A stretch of 64,000 bases of DNA from assembly GCF_900095265.1 (NCBI RefSeq), contig NZ_LT607659.1, positions 117,907 to 181,906 of the forward strand, read 5' to 3'. Positions within the stretch are counted from its first letter, which is position 1; each line of letters begins with the position of its first letter. The notes below the pieces were generated by a model. It did no database searches. It saw nothing but the letters and a program-made list of their open reading frames with translations, and was not told where the DNA came from. This DNA is from Janthinobacterium sp. UMAB-56. GTDB taxonomy: Bacteria > Pseudomonadota > Gammaproteobacteria > Burkholderiales > Burkholderiaceae_D. The position numbers and the translations under genes were made by a program. Shown here piece by piece: positions 43,586-52,000 of the stretch.

Positions 43586-44464
43586 GTGCTGAGCATTCAC
43601 ACCAATATCGCCGCACTGTACGCACAACGCGCGATGGGATGGGCACATAGCCAGTTATCCACATCGATGCAGCGCCTCTCCACCGGCGTTCGCATCAACT
43701 CGGCCATGGACGACGCGGCTGGCCTGCAAATCGCCACGCGCCTCATTGCCCAGGTGAGCGGCATGACGGTGGCCATGCGCAATACGCAGAACAGCACCTC
43801 GATGCTGCAGACGGCCGAAGGCGCGTTTGGCGAAGTGACCAGCATGCTGGTACGCATGAAAGACCTGGCCACGCAGGCGGCCGACGCTTCGGCCAACCAG
43901 ACCGACCGCGATGCCATGCAATCCGAGTACGATGCGCTGGGGCTGGAGCTATACAACGTCATGACGAATACCACCTACGGCGGCAGCTTGTTGCTGGGCA
44001 ACGGTGGCGCAGGCAAGGGCACGCTGTCGGAGGCGATGACGTTCCAGATCGGCGCCAGCAGCAGCGAAACCATGAAGTTCGACGTGTCAGGCAAGATGGG
44101 CGGCCTGGACACGGTACTCAAAGCCATTTCGGCCAACTTTGCGCCAGGCGCCACGGCCGGCAGCGAAATCGGCACGAATGGCAGCGCCAACAACATGATC
44201 GACCAACTGGCAGCGGCGCTCGACCAGGTCGGCGGCGTGCGCTCGGCCCTGGGCGCGGCGGCCAACCGCCTCGACCATGTGCACAACAACCTGGCCAATA
44301 TGGTCACCAATACCAAGGCCGCCATCGGCCGCATCATGGATGTCGATTACGCGGCGGAAAGCGCCAACATGGTGTCAGCACAAATGTTGCTGCAGGCCAG
44401 CACGGCGATGCTCAAGCAAAGCCAGAGCATGCAGAAAATGATACTGTCACTGTTGCAGCCATGA
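43586..44464 (+). CDS. Divergent flagellin, copy 5
   Basis: 292 residues starting at a GTG (MLSIHTNIAALYAQRAMGWAHSQLSTSMQRLSTGVRINSAMDDAAGLQ). Both terminal domains are recognisable flagellin but clearly diverged from copies 1-4, for example VHNNLANMVTNTKAAIGRIMDVDYAAESANM and SMQKMILSLLQP. RBS CGGAG precedes it. The GTG start, the absence of the leader hairpin and no visible terminator before the next gene (57-base gap) suggest lower or different expression, perhaps a minor or junction-proximal filament subunit. Confidence 0.92.
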   Translation: MLSIHTNIAALYAQRAMGWAHSQLSTSMQRLSTGVRINSAMDDAAGLQIATRLIAQVSGMTVAMRNTQNSTSMLQTAEGAFGEVTSMLVRMKDLATQAADASANQTDRDAMQSEYDALGLELYNVMTNTTYGGSLLLGNGGAGKGTLSEAMTFQIGASSSETMKFDVSGKMGGLDTVLKAISANFAPGATAGSEIGTNGSANNMIDQLAAALDQVGGVRSALGAAANRLDHVHNNLANMVTNTKAAIGRIMDVDYAAESANMVSAQMLLQASTAMLKQSQSMQKMILSLLQP

Positions 44465-44520
44465 CGGCTGATACAGACTGATTCACCAGCTCGTATAGAC
44501 TCTCTTCCGGACATAGTGGC

Positions 44521-45618
44521 ATGGCGATAGACCGCATCTCATCGGGCAATCCGGTACCCCTGATTACCCAGCGTTTCGACGTCAGCCCCGCGACGCCGAT
44601 GGTGCCCGGCGTGGTGCAGCCGCTGGTGCCCATCGGGCCCTATATGGCGCCTGCACCCGATGCGGGCACCCTGCCGGCACAACTGCAACAGGGCCAGGAC
44701 AGCCTGGCGTCCCTCATCAAGCCCAATGCCGATGGCACGGGCGGTGCCATGCCGCGCGACAGCAGCGCCATGCAAGTCAATCAGCTGTTCTTCACGCGCC
44801 AGCTGGTCTGGCAGCCGCCCGACGCGGCGCAACTGGCCGCCTCGTGGCGCGTGATGGTCAAAACCTACGGCGAGCAATACGCGGCCCTGCAGGAACAGGC
44901 GCGCGGCCAGCACGTGCCGGGCAATCTGTTCATGGCCGAGCAGCAACCAGCCCTGCTGCGCGAAGGCGCCCGTCCGCCTCTGACGGTCGACAGCGAAGCG
45001 TGGCGCTTTGCCGTGTATGGCTGGGGCGGCCAACGCCTGCTGCTGCGCGTGCTGGCCAGCGACGAGGAGGAAGATGCAGCGCCCAGGCGGCGCGGCAAGG
45101 TGGCGCTGCGCGTCGAACTGATCATCATCGGCATCGGCCGGGTGGTGATCCAGATGGAACCGTCCGGCGACGGCGTGCTGCTGGAGCTGGCGGCCGACGA
45201 GGAAGCAGCACTGCGGCATTTGCGCCTGGCCCTGCCCGAGATCGCCGACGCCGTGCGCCGCGCCGGCCTGCGCGTGCTGCGCTGCCGCCTGAATCGCCAG
45301 TTGCATGCGCAGCGCGTGCACGGCAATTACCCGATGCAGGCGGGCGCCGCCTCGCTGTCGCTGGCCCTGTTCCGCGCCATGGCCGAAGTGGCGTTGCTGT
45401 TGACGCAGCCGGAAGCGGAAGCGGCGAGCAATCCAAATGCGCCTGCGGCACCTGTGGCAGAAGACGAAGAAGAGACCGTCGTCGCCTCGAAGGAAGTGGC
45501 TGCGCCGCTCGGTTACGACTATGGCGACGAGGAAGACGCTGCACAAGGCAGCACCGTGCTGCTGCTGGCCGACGGCCAGGAGCATGACCTGCTGCCCCCC
45601 ATCGACGAGCAGGATTGA
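44521..45618 (+). CDS. FliK-like C-terminal domain protein next to flagellins
   Basis: 365 residues, not assigned with certainty. Residues about 195-260 (LRVELIIIGIGRVVIQMEPSGDGVLLELAADEEAALRHLRLALPEIADAVRRAGLRVLRCRLNRQ) match the pattern of the Flg_hook/FliK C-terminal domain. The N-terminal 110 residues are Pro/Ala/Gln-rich as in FliK secretion-ruler regions, and the C terminus is acidic. A more typical FliK is at 60376, so this may be a second ruler or a filament-stage regulator. It lies 56 bases after flagellin 5 and is closed by a bidirectional terminator. Confidence 0.6.
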   Translation: MAIDRISSGNPVPLITQRFDVSPATPMVPGVVQPLVPIGPYMAPAPDAGTLPAQLQQGQDSLASLIKPNADGTGGAMPRDSSAMQVNQLFFTRQLVWQPPDAAQLAASWRVMVKTYGEQYAALQEQARGQHVPGNLFMAEQQPALLREGARPPLTVDSEAWRFAVYGWGGQRLLLRVLASDEEEDAAPRRRGKVALRVELIIIGIGRVVIQMEPSGDGVLLELAADEEAALRHLRLALPEIADAVRRAGLRVLRCRLNRQLHAQRVHGNYPMQAGAASLSLALFRAMAEVALLLTQPEAEAASNPNAPAAPVAEDEEETVVASKEVAAPLGYDYGDEEDAAQGSTVLLLADGQEHDLLPPIDEQD

Positions 45619-45627
45619 GGCAGCATA

Positions 45628-45654
45628 AAAAACGGCGCACGCAGCGCCGTTTTT
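45628..45654. terminator. Bidirectional terminator between FliK-like gene and flhA
   Basis: AAAAACGGCGC-ACGCA-GCGCCGTTTTT: perfect 11-bp stem with A- and T-runs, suited to both convergent genes. Confidence 0.93.
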
Positions 45655-45679
45655 GCTGATACTCCCCTTGTTGCAGCGT

Positions 45680-47767
45680 TTACCCCACCGTACCGATGAT
45701 ACTCACTTCGCGGTTTTCCGGAATTTCGTTGTACGACAGCACATGCAGGCCAGGCGCGAACAGGCGCGCGTAGCGGGCCAGCAGCGGACGGATTTGCGGC
45801 AGCACCAGCAATAGCGGCGGCGTGGCCTGCTGCTTCATCTGCTCGCGCGCCACCGGCATGTTCACCTGCAATTGCGACAGCAGATGCGGGTCGATCGGAT
45901 AGTTATCCAGGGTGACCTTGCCAGACTGGCGTGCCTGGTTCAGGGAACCGAGCAACATGTTTTCCAGCTCGCCGCCCAGGTTAAACGCCTGCATTTCCAT
46001 CTTTTGACCAAACAGGCCGCTGACGATCTGGCGCCGCAGCGCGCAGCGCACTTCGGCCGCCAGCAAAATTGGGTCCTTGGTCGTTTCCGAACTGTCGAGC
46101 AATGTGGTGGCGATGGGCACGATATCTTTCAGCGACACATTTTCCGCCAGCAAGACGCGGAACACGCGCAGCAGCTGCGTGTGCGTCAGCGCCTTGTCCA
46201 GCGCGCCGGCCAGCTTGGGCGACAGGGCTGTCAGGCGCTCCATCATGTTCGACACGTCTTCATGGCGGAACAGTTCCGGCAGGTATTCGCGCACCATTTT
46301 CGACAAATGCGTGGCGATCACGCTGGGCGCCTCGATGACCTGGTAACCGAGGCCCAGCGCATGCGCCTTTTCGCTCGGTTCGATCCAGGTGACGGGCATG
46401 CCGTAGGCAGGCTCGATGCCGGGAATGCCATCGAGCTGGCCATACACGTTCGGCGACGGGATCGCCATCAGCCGGTCGGCCTGCACCTCCGCCTGCGCCA
46501 CCACCGTGCCCGACAGCACGATGGCATACTGCGACGGCTTCAGGGCCAGGTCGTCGCGCACGCCGATATTCGGCAGCAGCAAGCCCATCGCTTCGGACAG
46601 GCTCTGGCGCACGCCCTTGACGCGCTTGTTTAACGGTTCGCCTTGCGTTTTATCCACCATGCCGACCAGCTTGTAGCCGAGCATCACCATCAGCGGCTGC
46701 ACGGCGGGCAATTGCTGCCATTCCAGCTCGGCAGGCTTGTCATCGCGCAGGGCCGCCTGGATGGCCGCCATGCCGGCCGCATCTGGCCCCTTCACGCGCT
46801 TGGTCAGGCGCCAGGCGACAAAAGCCAGCACACCCGCGAAGGTCATGAACATGAACCATGGCATGCCCGGAATCAGCGCCAGCGCCACCATCATGCCGGC
46901 GGCGCTGTAGATCACCGTTGGCGAGGTCAGCACCTGGCCTGCCACCTGCTGCTCGAAGTCGCCCGAATCGCTGATACGGGTGACCAGGATGGCGGCTGCA
47001 GCCGACAGCAGCAGTGCCGGAATTTGCGCCACCAGACCATCGCCGATGGTCAGCAGCGCGTATTGACGGAAAGAATCGCCGAAAGACAAGTCGTGCATCA
47101 GCGAGCCGATGGCCACGCCGCCCACCATATTGATGATCAAAATGAGGATACTGGCGACGGCATCGCCGCGCACGAATTTCGACGCGCCGTCCATGGCGCC
47201 ATAGAAATCCGCCTCGGCTGCCACATCCTTGCGGCGCAGCTGGGCTTTTTCCTGGTTGATCAGGCCGGCGTTCAGGTCGGCGTCGATCGCCATCTGCTTG
47301 CCCGGCAAGGCGTCAAGGGTGAAACGCGCGGACACTTCCGAGATGCGCTCGGCACCCTTGGTGACGACGGCGAAGTTGATGATCATCAAGATCACGAAGA
47401 CGACGATACCGACGACGAAGTTACCGCCGATCACCACGTTACCGAAAGCCTCGATCACCTTACCGGCCGCGTCCGCGCCCGTATGGCCGTGCAGCAGCAC
47501 CACGCGCGTGGACGCCACGTTGAGGGTCAACCTGAGCATGGTGGTAGCCAGGATCACCGTCGGGAAGACAGAGAAATCGAGCGGCCGCTTGGCCGACACG
47601 CTGACGAGGATGACGATCAGTGCCAGCACGATATTGAAAGTGAACAAGATATCGAGCAGCACCGGCGGCAGCGGCAGGATGATCATTGCCAGGATCACCA
47701 GCAGGAACAGCGGCGTGGCGAACTTGTGGCGGCGCATTTCAGCAACCACTCGGTTCAGGAAATTCAT
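45680..47767 (-). CDS. flhA: Flagellar biosynthesis protein FlhA (lateral system)
   Basis: 695 residues, the usual FlhA length. Eight N-terminal membrane helices up to about residue 320 include the conserved cytoplasmic FHIPEP-type loop (GAERISEVSARFTLDALPGKQMAIDADLNAGLINQEKAQLRRKDVAAEADFYGAMDGASKFVRGDA). The large C-terminal cytosolic domain forms the nonameric export ring that receives chaperone-substrate complexes. Its ATG overlaps the flhB stop (ATGA). It is the last gene of the seven-gene minus-strand operon. Confidence 0.96.
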   Translation of the reverse strand: MNFLNRVVAEMRRHKFATPLFLLVILAMIILPLPPVLLDILFTFNIVLALIVILVSVSAKRPLDFSVFPTVILATTMLRLTLNVASTRVVLLHGHTGADAAGKVIEAFGNVVIGGNFVVGIVVFVILMIINFAVVTKGAERISEVSARFTLDALPGKQMAIDADLNAGLINQEKAQLRRKDVAAEADFYGAMDGASKFVRGDAVASILILIINMVGGVAIGSLMHDLSFGDSFRQYALLTIGDGLVAQIPALLLSAAAAILVTRISDSGDFEQQVAGQVLTSPTVIYSAAGMMVALALIPGMPWFMFMTFAGVLAFVAWRLTKRVKGPDAAGMAAIQAALRDDKPAELEWQQLPAVQPLMVMLGYKLVGMVDKTQGEPLNKRVKGVRQSLSEAMGLLLPNIGVRDDLALKPSQYAIVLSGTVVAQAEVQADRLMAIPSPNVYGQLDGIPGIEPAYGMPVTWIEPSEKAHALGLGYQVIEAPSVIATHLSKMVREYLPELFRHEDVSNMMERLTALSPKLAGALDKALTHTQLLRVFRVLLAENVSLKDIVPIATTLLDSSETTKDPILLAAEVRCALRRQIVSGLFGQKMEMQAFNLGGELENMLLGSLNQARQSGKVTLDNYPIDPHLLSQLQVNMPVAREQMKQQATPPLLLVLPQIRPLLARYARLFAPGLHVLSYNEIPENREVSIIGTVG

Positions 47768-48903
47768 GAAGGTACTACCTCGCTCAAATGAGATGGCACG
47801 ACCACCTCGGTGGGAAATGGGGGCTGGGCGGCACGCTGCCCAGTACGGAATGCTTTCAGCTGGAGTATGTAGTTGAGCACCTGCGACACGGCCTGATACA
47901 GCTGCACGGGAATCTGCTGCTGCACCTGGCTGGTGTTGTAGATGGCGCGCGCCAGAGGCGGCAACTCCAGCGTTTCGATATGGTATTCCTTCGCCACTTG
48001 CCGGATATACAGCGCCATTTCGTCGACGCCCTTGGCAACGACAAACGGCGCCTCGGCGCGGTCCTGGTCATACTTCAGCGCGACGGCGTAATGCTCGGGA
48101 TTGACGATCACCACGTCGGCGTCGGGCACCGTCTTGCGCACGCTGCGCCGGCCGATCTGCTGCTGCAACTGGCGGATGCGCTGACGCACTTCGGGGCGCC
48201 CTTCGCTGCTTTTATGTTCTTCCTTGACATCCTGCTTGCTCATGCGCTGGTTGCGGGCAAAGAAAAACGCCTGTGCCGGCACATCGATGATGGCAAACAG
48301 GACGAAGACGGAAATGAGTGCCATCAAGCCATCGAGCATCAAGGCCGAGCCATCGAGCATGGCTTGCTGCAGCGGCCGGTGCTGCAGGTCCACGTACTGC
48401 GTCAGGCTGGAGCGGCTCACATGCACCAGCACCATGCCCAGCACGACGGCCTTGGCAATGGACAAGCCGAATTCAAAACCATGCTTGGGCGCAAACAGAC
48501 GACCCAGATTCTTGGCCGGGCTCAAGCGCTCCATCTTTGGCATCCAGTTCTTCGTGCTGATGACCCAGCCGCCCGGCACCAGCGAGCCCAGCACCACGAA
48601 CAGGGGCACGCAAAACAGCGGCACGATCATCTTGATCAGCAAGCCCACCGACGTGGTGAACGCCATCGACATGGCATTCTCCAGCGCGCCCTTGCTGTCG
48701 AGCGGCATGAAGGCCATGGCGAACAGTTCGCGAAAACTTTGCAGGTAGCCAGGCAGCAGGTAAATGAAGACTTTCATGCTGATCAGGATGCCCAGCGCCG
48801 TCGACAGGTCGCGCGAACGCACCACCTGCCCTTCCTGGCGCGACTTCTTCAGCTTCTGCGCTGAAGCCTTTTCTGTCTTGTCGCCAGTGCTGTTATCCGC
48901 CAT
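47764..48903 (-). CDS. flhB: Flagellar biosynthesis protein FlhB (lateral system)
   Basis: 379 residues. Four N-terminal membrane helices, then the cytosolic domain with the autocleavage site, here NPEH (VIVNPEHYAVALKYD) instead of the usual NPTH. FlhB switches export from rod/hook to filament substrates after cleavage at Asn-Pro. The N terminus NSTGDKTEKASAQKLKKSRQEGQVVRSRDL is typical. It overlaps fliR by 11 bases and flhA by 4, so it is tightly coupled. Confidence 0.96.
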   Translation of the reverse strand: MADNSTGDKTEKASAQKLKKSRQEGQVVRSRDLSTALGILISMKVFIYLLPGYLQSFRELFAMAFMPLDSKGALENAMSMAFTTSVGLLIKMIVPLFCVPLFVVLGSLVPGGWVISTKNWMPKMERLSPAKNLGRLFAPKHGFEFGLSIAKAVVLGMVLVHVSRSSLTQYVDLQHRPLQQAMLDGSALMLDGLMALISVFVLFAIIDVPAQAFFFARNQRMSKQDVKEEHKSSEGRPEVRQRIRQLQQQIGRRSVRKTVPDADVVIVNPEHYAVALKYDQDRAEAPFVVAKGVDEMALYIRQVAKEYHIETLELPPLARAIYNTSQVQQQIPVQLYQAVSQVLNYILQLKAFRTGQRAAQPPFPTEVVVPSHLSEVVPS

Positions 48904-49693
48904 GGGCCACCCGCATCTGTTCGGTGAGCATGTCCAGCACGCGATTCGTCATGGCGATATAGTGTTCCGGAATAAAGCGCACGATCTGCGCCAGCATTAC
49001 CAGCCCGAACATGGTGATCATGGAAAAGCCCAGCGAAAACAGATTCAGCGACGGCGCCACGCGGTTCAGGAAGCCAAAGCCCAGTTGCACCACCATGGTG
49101 GAAAAAACGATGGGCAAGGCCAGCAGCAAGGCGGCGGCGAAAATCCACGCCACGTTATAGGCCACCGTCTGCAGCAGCAGCGGCCCGTAGCCCTGCCCCA
49201 CTGGCCAGGCCGTGAAACTGGCGCCAATCACGCCCGTCAACACAAGGTGGCCGTCGATGGCGAAAAACACGATCATGCACATGATGGTGAGTAAACCCGT
49301 GATCACGTCCGACGAAGTGCCATTGAGCGGGTCGTTCATGACGGCCATGGAAAAGCCCACCTGGCTCGATACCAGGTAACCGAGCACCGACATGACCGAC
49401 ATGGCGAAGTGGAAGGCCAGGCCCAGGATGAAGCCGATGATGGCCTGCTCCAGCGTGGCGACGACGGCGTGCAGCGAAAACGGATCGATTTTCAGCAATT
49501 CGTGCGAGGCGCCCGACGCTTGCATCACGGGCAGCATCAGGATCGCCAGCACCAGCGACAGCAGCACCCGCACGGGGACGGGCACCATGGCGTCACCGAT
49601 CACAGGCGAGGCGCTGAGCATGGCCAGGATGCGGCAGAACGGCCACCACACGGCCAGCAGAAACGGCAGCACCTGATTGAAAATCTGATCCAT
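48893..49693 (-). CDS. fliR: Flagellar biosynthesis protein FliR (lateral system)
   Basis: 266 residues with about six membrane helices. It is a part of the FliPQR export gate at the centre of the MS ring. Family features: WWPFCRILAMLSASPVIGDAMVPVPVRVLLSLVLAILMLPV and VQLGFGFLNRVAPSLNLFSLGFSMITMFGLVML. Length is normal. It starts 12 bases after the fliQ stop and overlaps flhB. Confidence 0.95.
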   Translation of the reverse strand: MDQIFNQVLPFLLAVWWPFCRILAMLSASPVIGDAMVPVPVRVLLSLVLAILMLPVMQASGASHELLKIDPFSLHAVVATLEQAIIGFILGLAFHFAMSVMSVLGYLVSSQVGFSMAVMNDPLNGTSSDVITGLLTIMCMIVFFAIDGHLVLTGVIGASFTAWPVGQGYGPLLLQTVAYNVAWIFAAALLLALPIVFSTMVVQLGFGFLNRVAPSLNLFSLGFSMITMFGLVMLAQIVRFIPEHYIAMTNRVLDMLTEQMRVAHGG

Positions 49694-49705
49694 GGGCGCG
49701 CGGCG

Positions 49706-49978
49706 CTATCCGACCAGGGTGGCGGCGCGCTGAAAAATGGACACGCAATAATCCATCAGGTATCCGGCCATCCAGCGTCCCGCCAGGATCAGCGCCAGCA
49801 GGGTGACCAGCAGACGCGGCAGGAAACTCATGGTCTGTTCATTGATCGAGGTGGCCGCCTGCACCAGCGCGACCAGCAGGCCCATGAGCAAACCCGGCAC
49901 GACCAGAATCACCACCAGCAGCATCACGACATGCAGCGCTTCGATGATCAGGTCGACGGCGACTTCAGGGGTAAACAT
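49706..49978 (-). CDS. fliQ: Flagellar biosynthesis protein FliQ (lateral system)
   Basis: 90 residues, two membrane helices: FTPEVAVDLIIEALHVVMLLVVILVVPGLLMGLLVALVQAATSINEQTMSFLPRLLVTLLALILAGRWM. This is the typical FliQ length and pattern (QAATSINEQTMSFLPRL). It packs around FliP in the export gate. It starts 3 bases after the fliP stop. Confidence 0.96.
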   Translation of the reverse strand: MFTPEVAVDLIIEALHVVMLLVVILVVPGLLMGLLVALVQAATSINEQTMSFLPRLLVTLLALILAGRWMAGYLMDYCVSIFQRAATLVG

Positions 49979-49981
49979 CGG

Positions 49982-50752
49982 TCAATAGCCCTGTATGCTG
50001 GTAACTAAGGTGTTGACGGTCAGGGTCCAGCCATCGACCAGCACGAACAGCAACAGCTTGAACGGCAGCGAAATGACCAGCGGCGACAGCATCATCATGC
50101 CCATGGCCATCAGCACGGACGCCACCACCAGATCGATGATGAGGAACGGGATGAACAGCATGCAGCCGATCTGGAACGCCGTCTTGAGTTCAGACAAGAC
50201 AAACGCGGCCAGCTTGACCGTGAAGCTATGGTCTTGCGGACGCATGGTCGACGGTTCGCCGGCCAGGTGCGCGATCTGCGCCAGCGCAGCCTTGCTCGTC
50301 TGGGCCAGCATGAAGCGCGAAATCGGCACTTCGGCGATCTTCAAAGCTTCCTGCATGCCGATCTGGTCGCGGTCGTAAGGCATGAACGCTTCCTTCCACA
50401 CCTGGTCGCCGATGGGACGCATGACCAGCAGGGTGAGAATCAGGGCGATGCCGGTGACGATGCGGTTGGGCAAGCCCTGCTGCAAGCCCAGGGCCTGGCG
50501 CAGCAGGGACAGCACGATGACGAAGCGGGTAAAGCTGGTCATCATCATGACCATTACGGGCAACAGCCCGAGCAGGGTCATGACGACGAGGATCTGCATC
50601 TTCACCGACAGGTCGGTCTTCGCGCCCGGCACCACACCGGACAATAAATCCTGCGCCCCGGCAGCACTACAGCACAGCATCAGAACGGGAACAGCCAGCG
50701 CGGCAACCAGCGCGCCGCGGCGCCGGCTCAAACCGGGTACCGCCAGCTTCAT
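49982..50752 (-). CDS. fliP: Flagellar biosynthesis protein FliP (lateral system)
   Basis: 256 residues. A cleavable signal peptide (CCSAAGAQ) as in other FliP proteins, then the core VMTLLGLLPVMVMMMTSFTRFVIVLSLLRQALGLQQ and FLIIDLVVASVLMAMGMMMLSPLVISLPFKLLLFVLVDGW. It is the central export-gate subunit. Its ATG overlaps the fliN stop. No fliO lies before it, although FliO usually assists FliP assembly in primary flagellar systems. Confidence 0.96.
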   Translation of the reverse strand: MKLAVPGLSRRRGALVAALAVPVLMLCCSAAGAQDLLSGVVPGAKTDLSVKMQILVVMTLLGLLPVMVMMMTSFTRFVIVLSLLRQALGLQQGLPNRIVTGIALILTLLVMRPIGDQVWKEAFMPYDRDQIGMQEALKIAEVPISRFMLAQTSKAALAQIAHLAGEPSTMRPQDHSFTVKLAAFVLSELKTAFQIGCMLFIPFLIIDLVVASVLMAMGMMMLSPLVISLPFKLLLFVLVDGWTLTVNTLVTSIQGY

Positions 50753-51126
50753 GCTGTCATCAGGTCGAGATTGAGGCCGTCGAGGTCGATGACTTTCAGG
50801 CCATAGTTCTCGCCGGCCACCACCACTTCGGCACGGCCGATCGGCGTGCCGTTGACCTTGATCACCAGCGGTTCGCCGGCCAGCATGTCGAGTTCGATCA
50901 CGCTTTCCGGCCCGATGGCCATCAATTCTTCCAGCGAAATACGGGCCGAGCCCACTTCCAGGGTCAGGGTCACGGGAATCTTGCGCATCATCTGCGGAAT
51001 GTCGCGTCGCGCACGCGTGCTGGCCACGTCGGACACATCGCCCTGGTCGATGATCATGTCATCACCCAGGTCTTCCAGCAGGGTTTCGCTCTGGTTGCTA
51101 TCGGTCATATTCATATTATTCGACAT
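50749..51126 (-). CDS. fliN: Flagellar motor switch protein FliN (lateral system)
   Basis: 125 residues from ATG 51126 (ATG 51114 is equally possible). The SpoA domain occupies residues 45-125: RKIPVTLTLEVGSARISLEELMAIGPESVIELDMLAGEPLVIKVNGTPIGRAEVVVAGENYGLKVIDLDG. It forms the lower C-ring with FliM and docks the FliH/FliI complex. The start overlaps the fliM stop and the end overlaps fliP, so all three are coupled. Confidence 0.93.
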   Translation of the reverse strand: MSNNMNMTDSNQSETLLEDLGDDMIIDQGDVSDVASTRARRDIPQMMRKIPVTLTLEVGSARISLEELMAIGPESVIELDMLAGEPLVIKVNGTPIGRAEVVVAGENYGLKVIDLDGLNLDLMTA

Positions 51127-52000
51127 CTTCAAAGGAGGTTAAACAGAGCTTGCCCTTGTGTTCGGAAACAGCAGCTGTAAATAGACGGGAGTCGTCGAGC
51201 ATGACGTCGGTGCGGCTCAGGCTGACGGGAATGACGTCGCCCACGCGCAGGTCGAACAAGGCGCCCAGTTGCACCTGCTTGCTGACCAGTCGGCCTTCCA
51301 GAGTCACTTGCAGGCGCGAAGCGAGAGGACGCACGCTGCCACGCAAGGCTTTCTTCGCTTGTGCGCGCTCAGGCAGCAGGCCGCGCAGCACGTCAGCCAT
51401 CAGGCGCTTGTCCAGCGAGAACCAGAACTGACCGCTCTGTCCGGCTTCGACGTCGCTCAGCGCCACGGTGACGATCCAGCTGCCGCGCACCGGGTGCACG
51501 CCAGTCTGCACGGCAACCTCGGCACTGCTGTCGAGCTCGCTGCTCTTGCCCAAGGTTTGCAGGTTCTTGTGGACGCGGGTGAGCAAACTGTTTACCAACT
51601 GTTGTCCCAGCACCACAGCGAGACGCTCCTCCGTGGCCGTCACGCGCACCTGCGCCGGATCGGGCAGCGCGCCCTTGGCGCCGGCACTGCCGTAACGATA
51701 GTTCAGTACGCTCAAGAGTATCTGCCGTTCGAGCGCAAAGCCCGTCTGGCCGGCCGGCGTGGAAAAACTCAACCAGCGATTCACGCTGTCCTCGTTTTCC
51801 ACGCGCGACAAGGTCACGCCATCGATCTGGAAATTGCCCCAGTAGCGACGACTCATAGGCTGGCGCAGGGCCACGGCCAGGTCGTCGCGCAGCTGGGCGC
51901 CGAAGACATGCAGCAAGTGGACAGGACGTCCAAGCAGACAGGAATCGAGGACTTGATGGCGCACAGTTTGATCTGTCTTAGTGGTTATCATGAGGGTCAT
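51116..52000 (-). CDS. fliM: Flagellar motor switch protein FliM-like (lateral system)
   Basis: 294 residues, short for FliM (about 330). The C-terminal SpoA domain (VRPLASRLQVTLEGRLVSKQVQLGALFDLRVGDVIPVSLSRTDVMLDDSRLFTAAVSEHKGKLCL) is clear and the middle is CheC-like but weak. The N-terminal LSQxEIDALL peptide that binds CheY-P in ordinary FliM is missing; the protein begins MTLMITTKTDQTVRHQVLD. Position between the divergent control region and fliN equals that of lateral fliM. A SctQ-type label is possible on sequence alone. Confidence 0.82.
   Translation of the reverse strand: MTLMITTKTDQTVRHQVLDSCLLGRPVHLLHVFGAQLRDDLAVALRQPMSRRYWGNFQIDGVTLSRVENEDSVNRWLSFSTPAGQTGFALERQILLSVLNYRYGSAGAKGALPDPAQVRVTATEERLAVVLGQQLVNSLLTRVHKNLQTLGKSSELDSSAEVAVQTGVHPVRGSWIVTVALSDVEAGQSGQFWFSLDKRLMADVLRGLLPERAQAKKALRGSVRPLASRLQVTLEGRLVSKQVQLGALFDLRVGDVIPVSLSRTDVMLDDSRLFTAAVSEHKGKLCLTSFEDVE

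Noticed and set aside
40520-43648. Long antisense frames across the flagellins (about 250-340 codons each)
   Set aside because: They recur in each copy because the sense sequences are near-identical, and the products have no recognisable domain. They are mirror frames of biased codons.
39351-44464. CRISPR-like or transposon-like array
   Set aside because: The repeats are whole protein-coding flagellin genes of about 880 bases with promoters and terminators; there are no short spaced repeats, cas genes or transposase.
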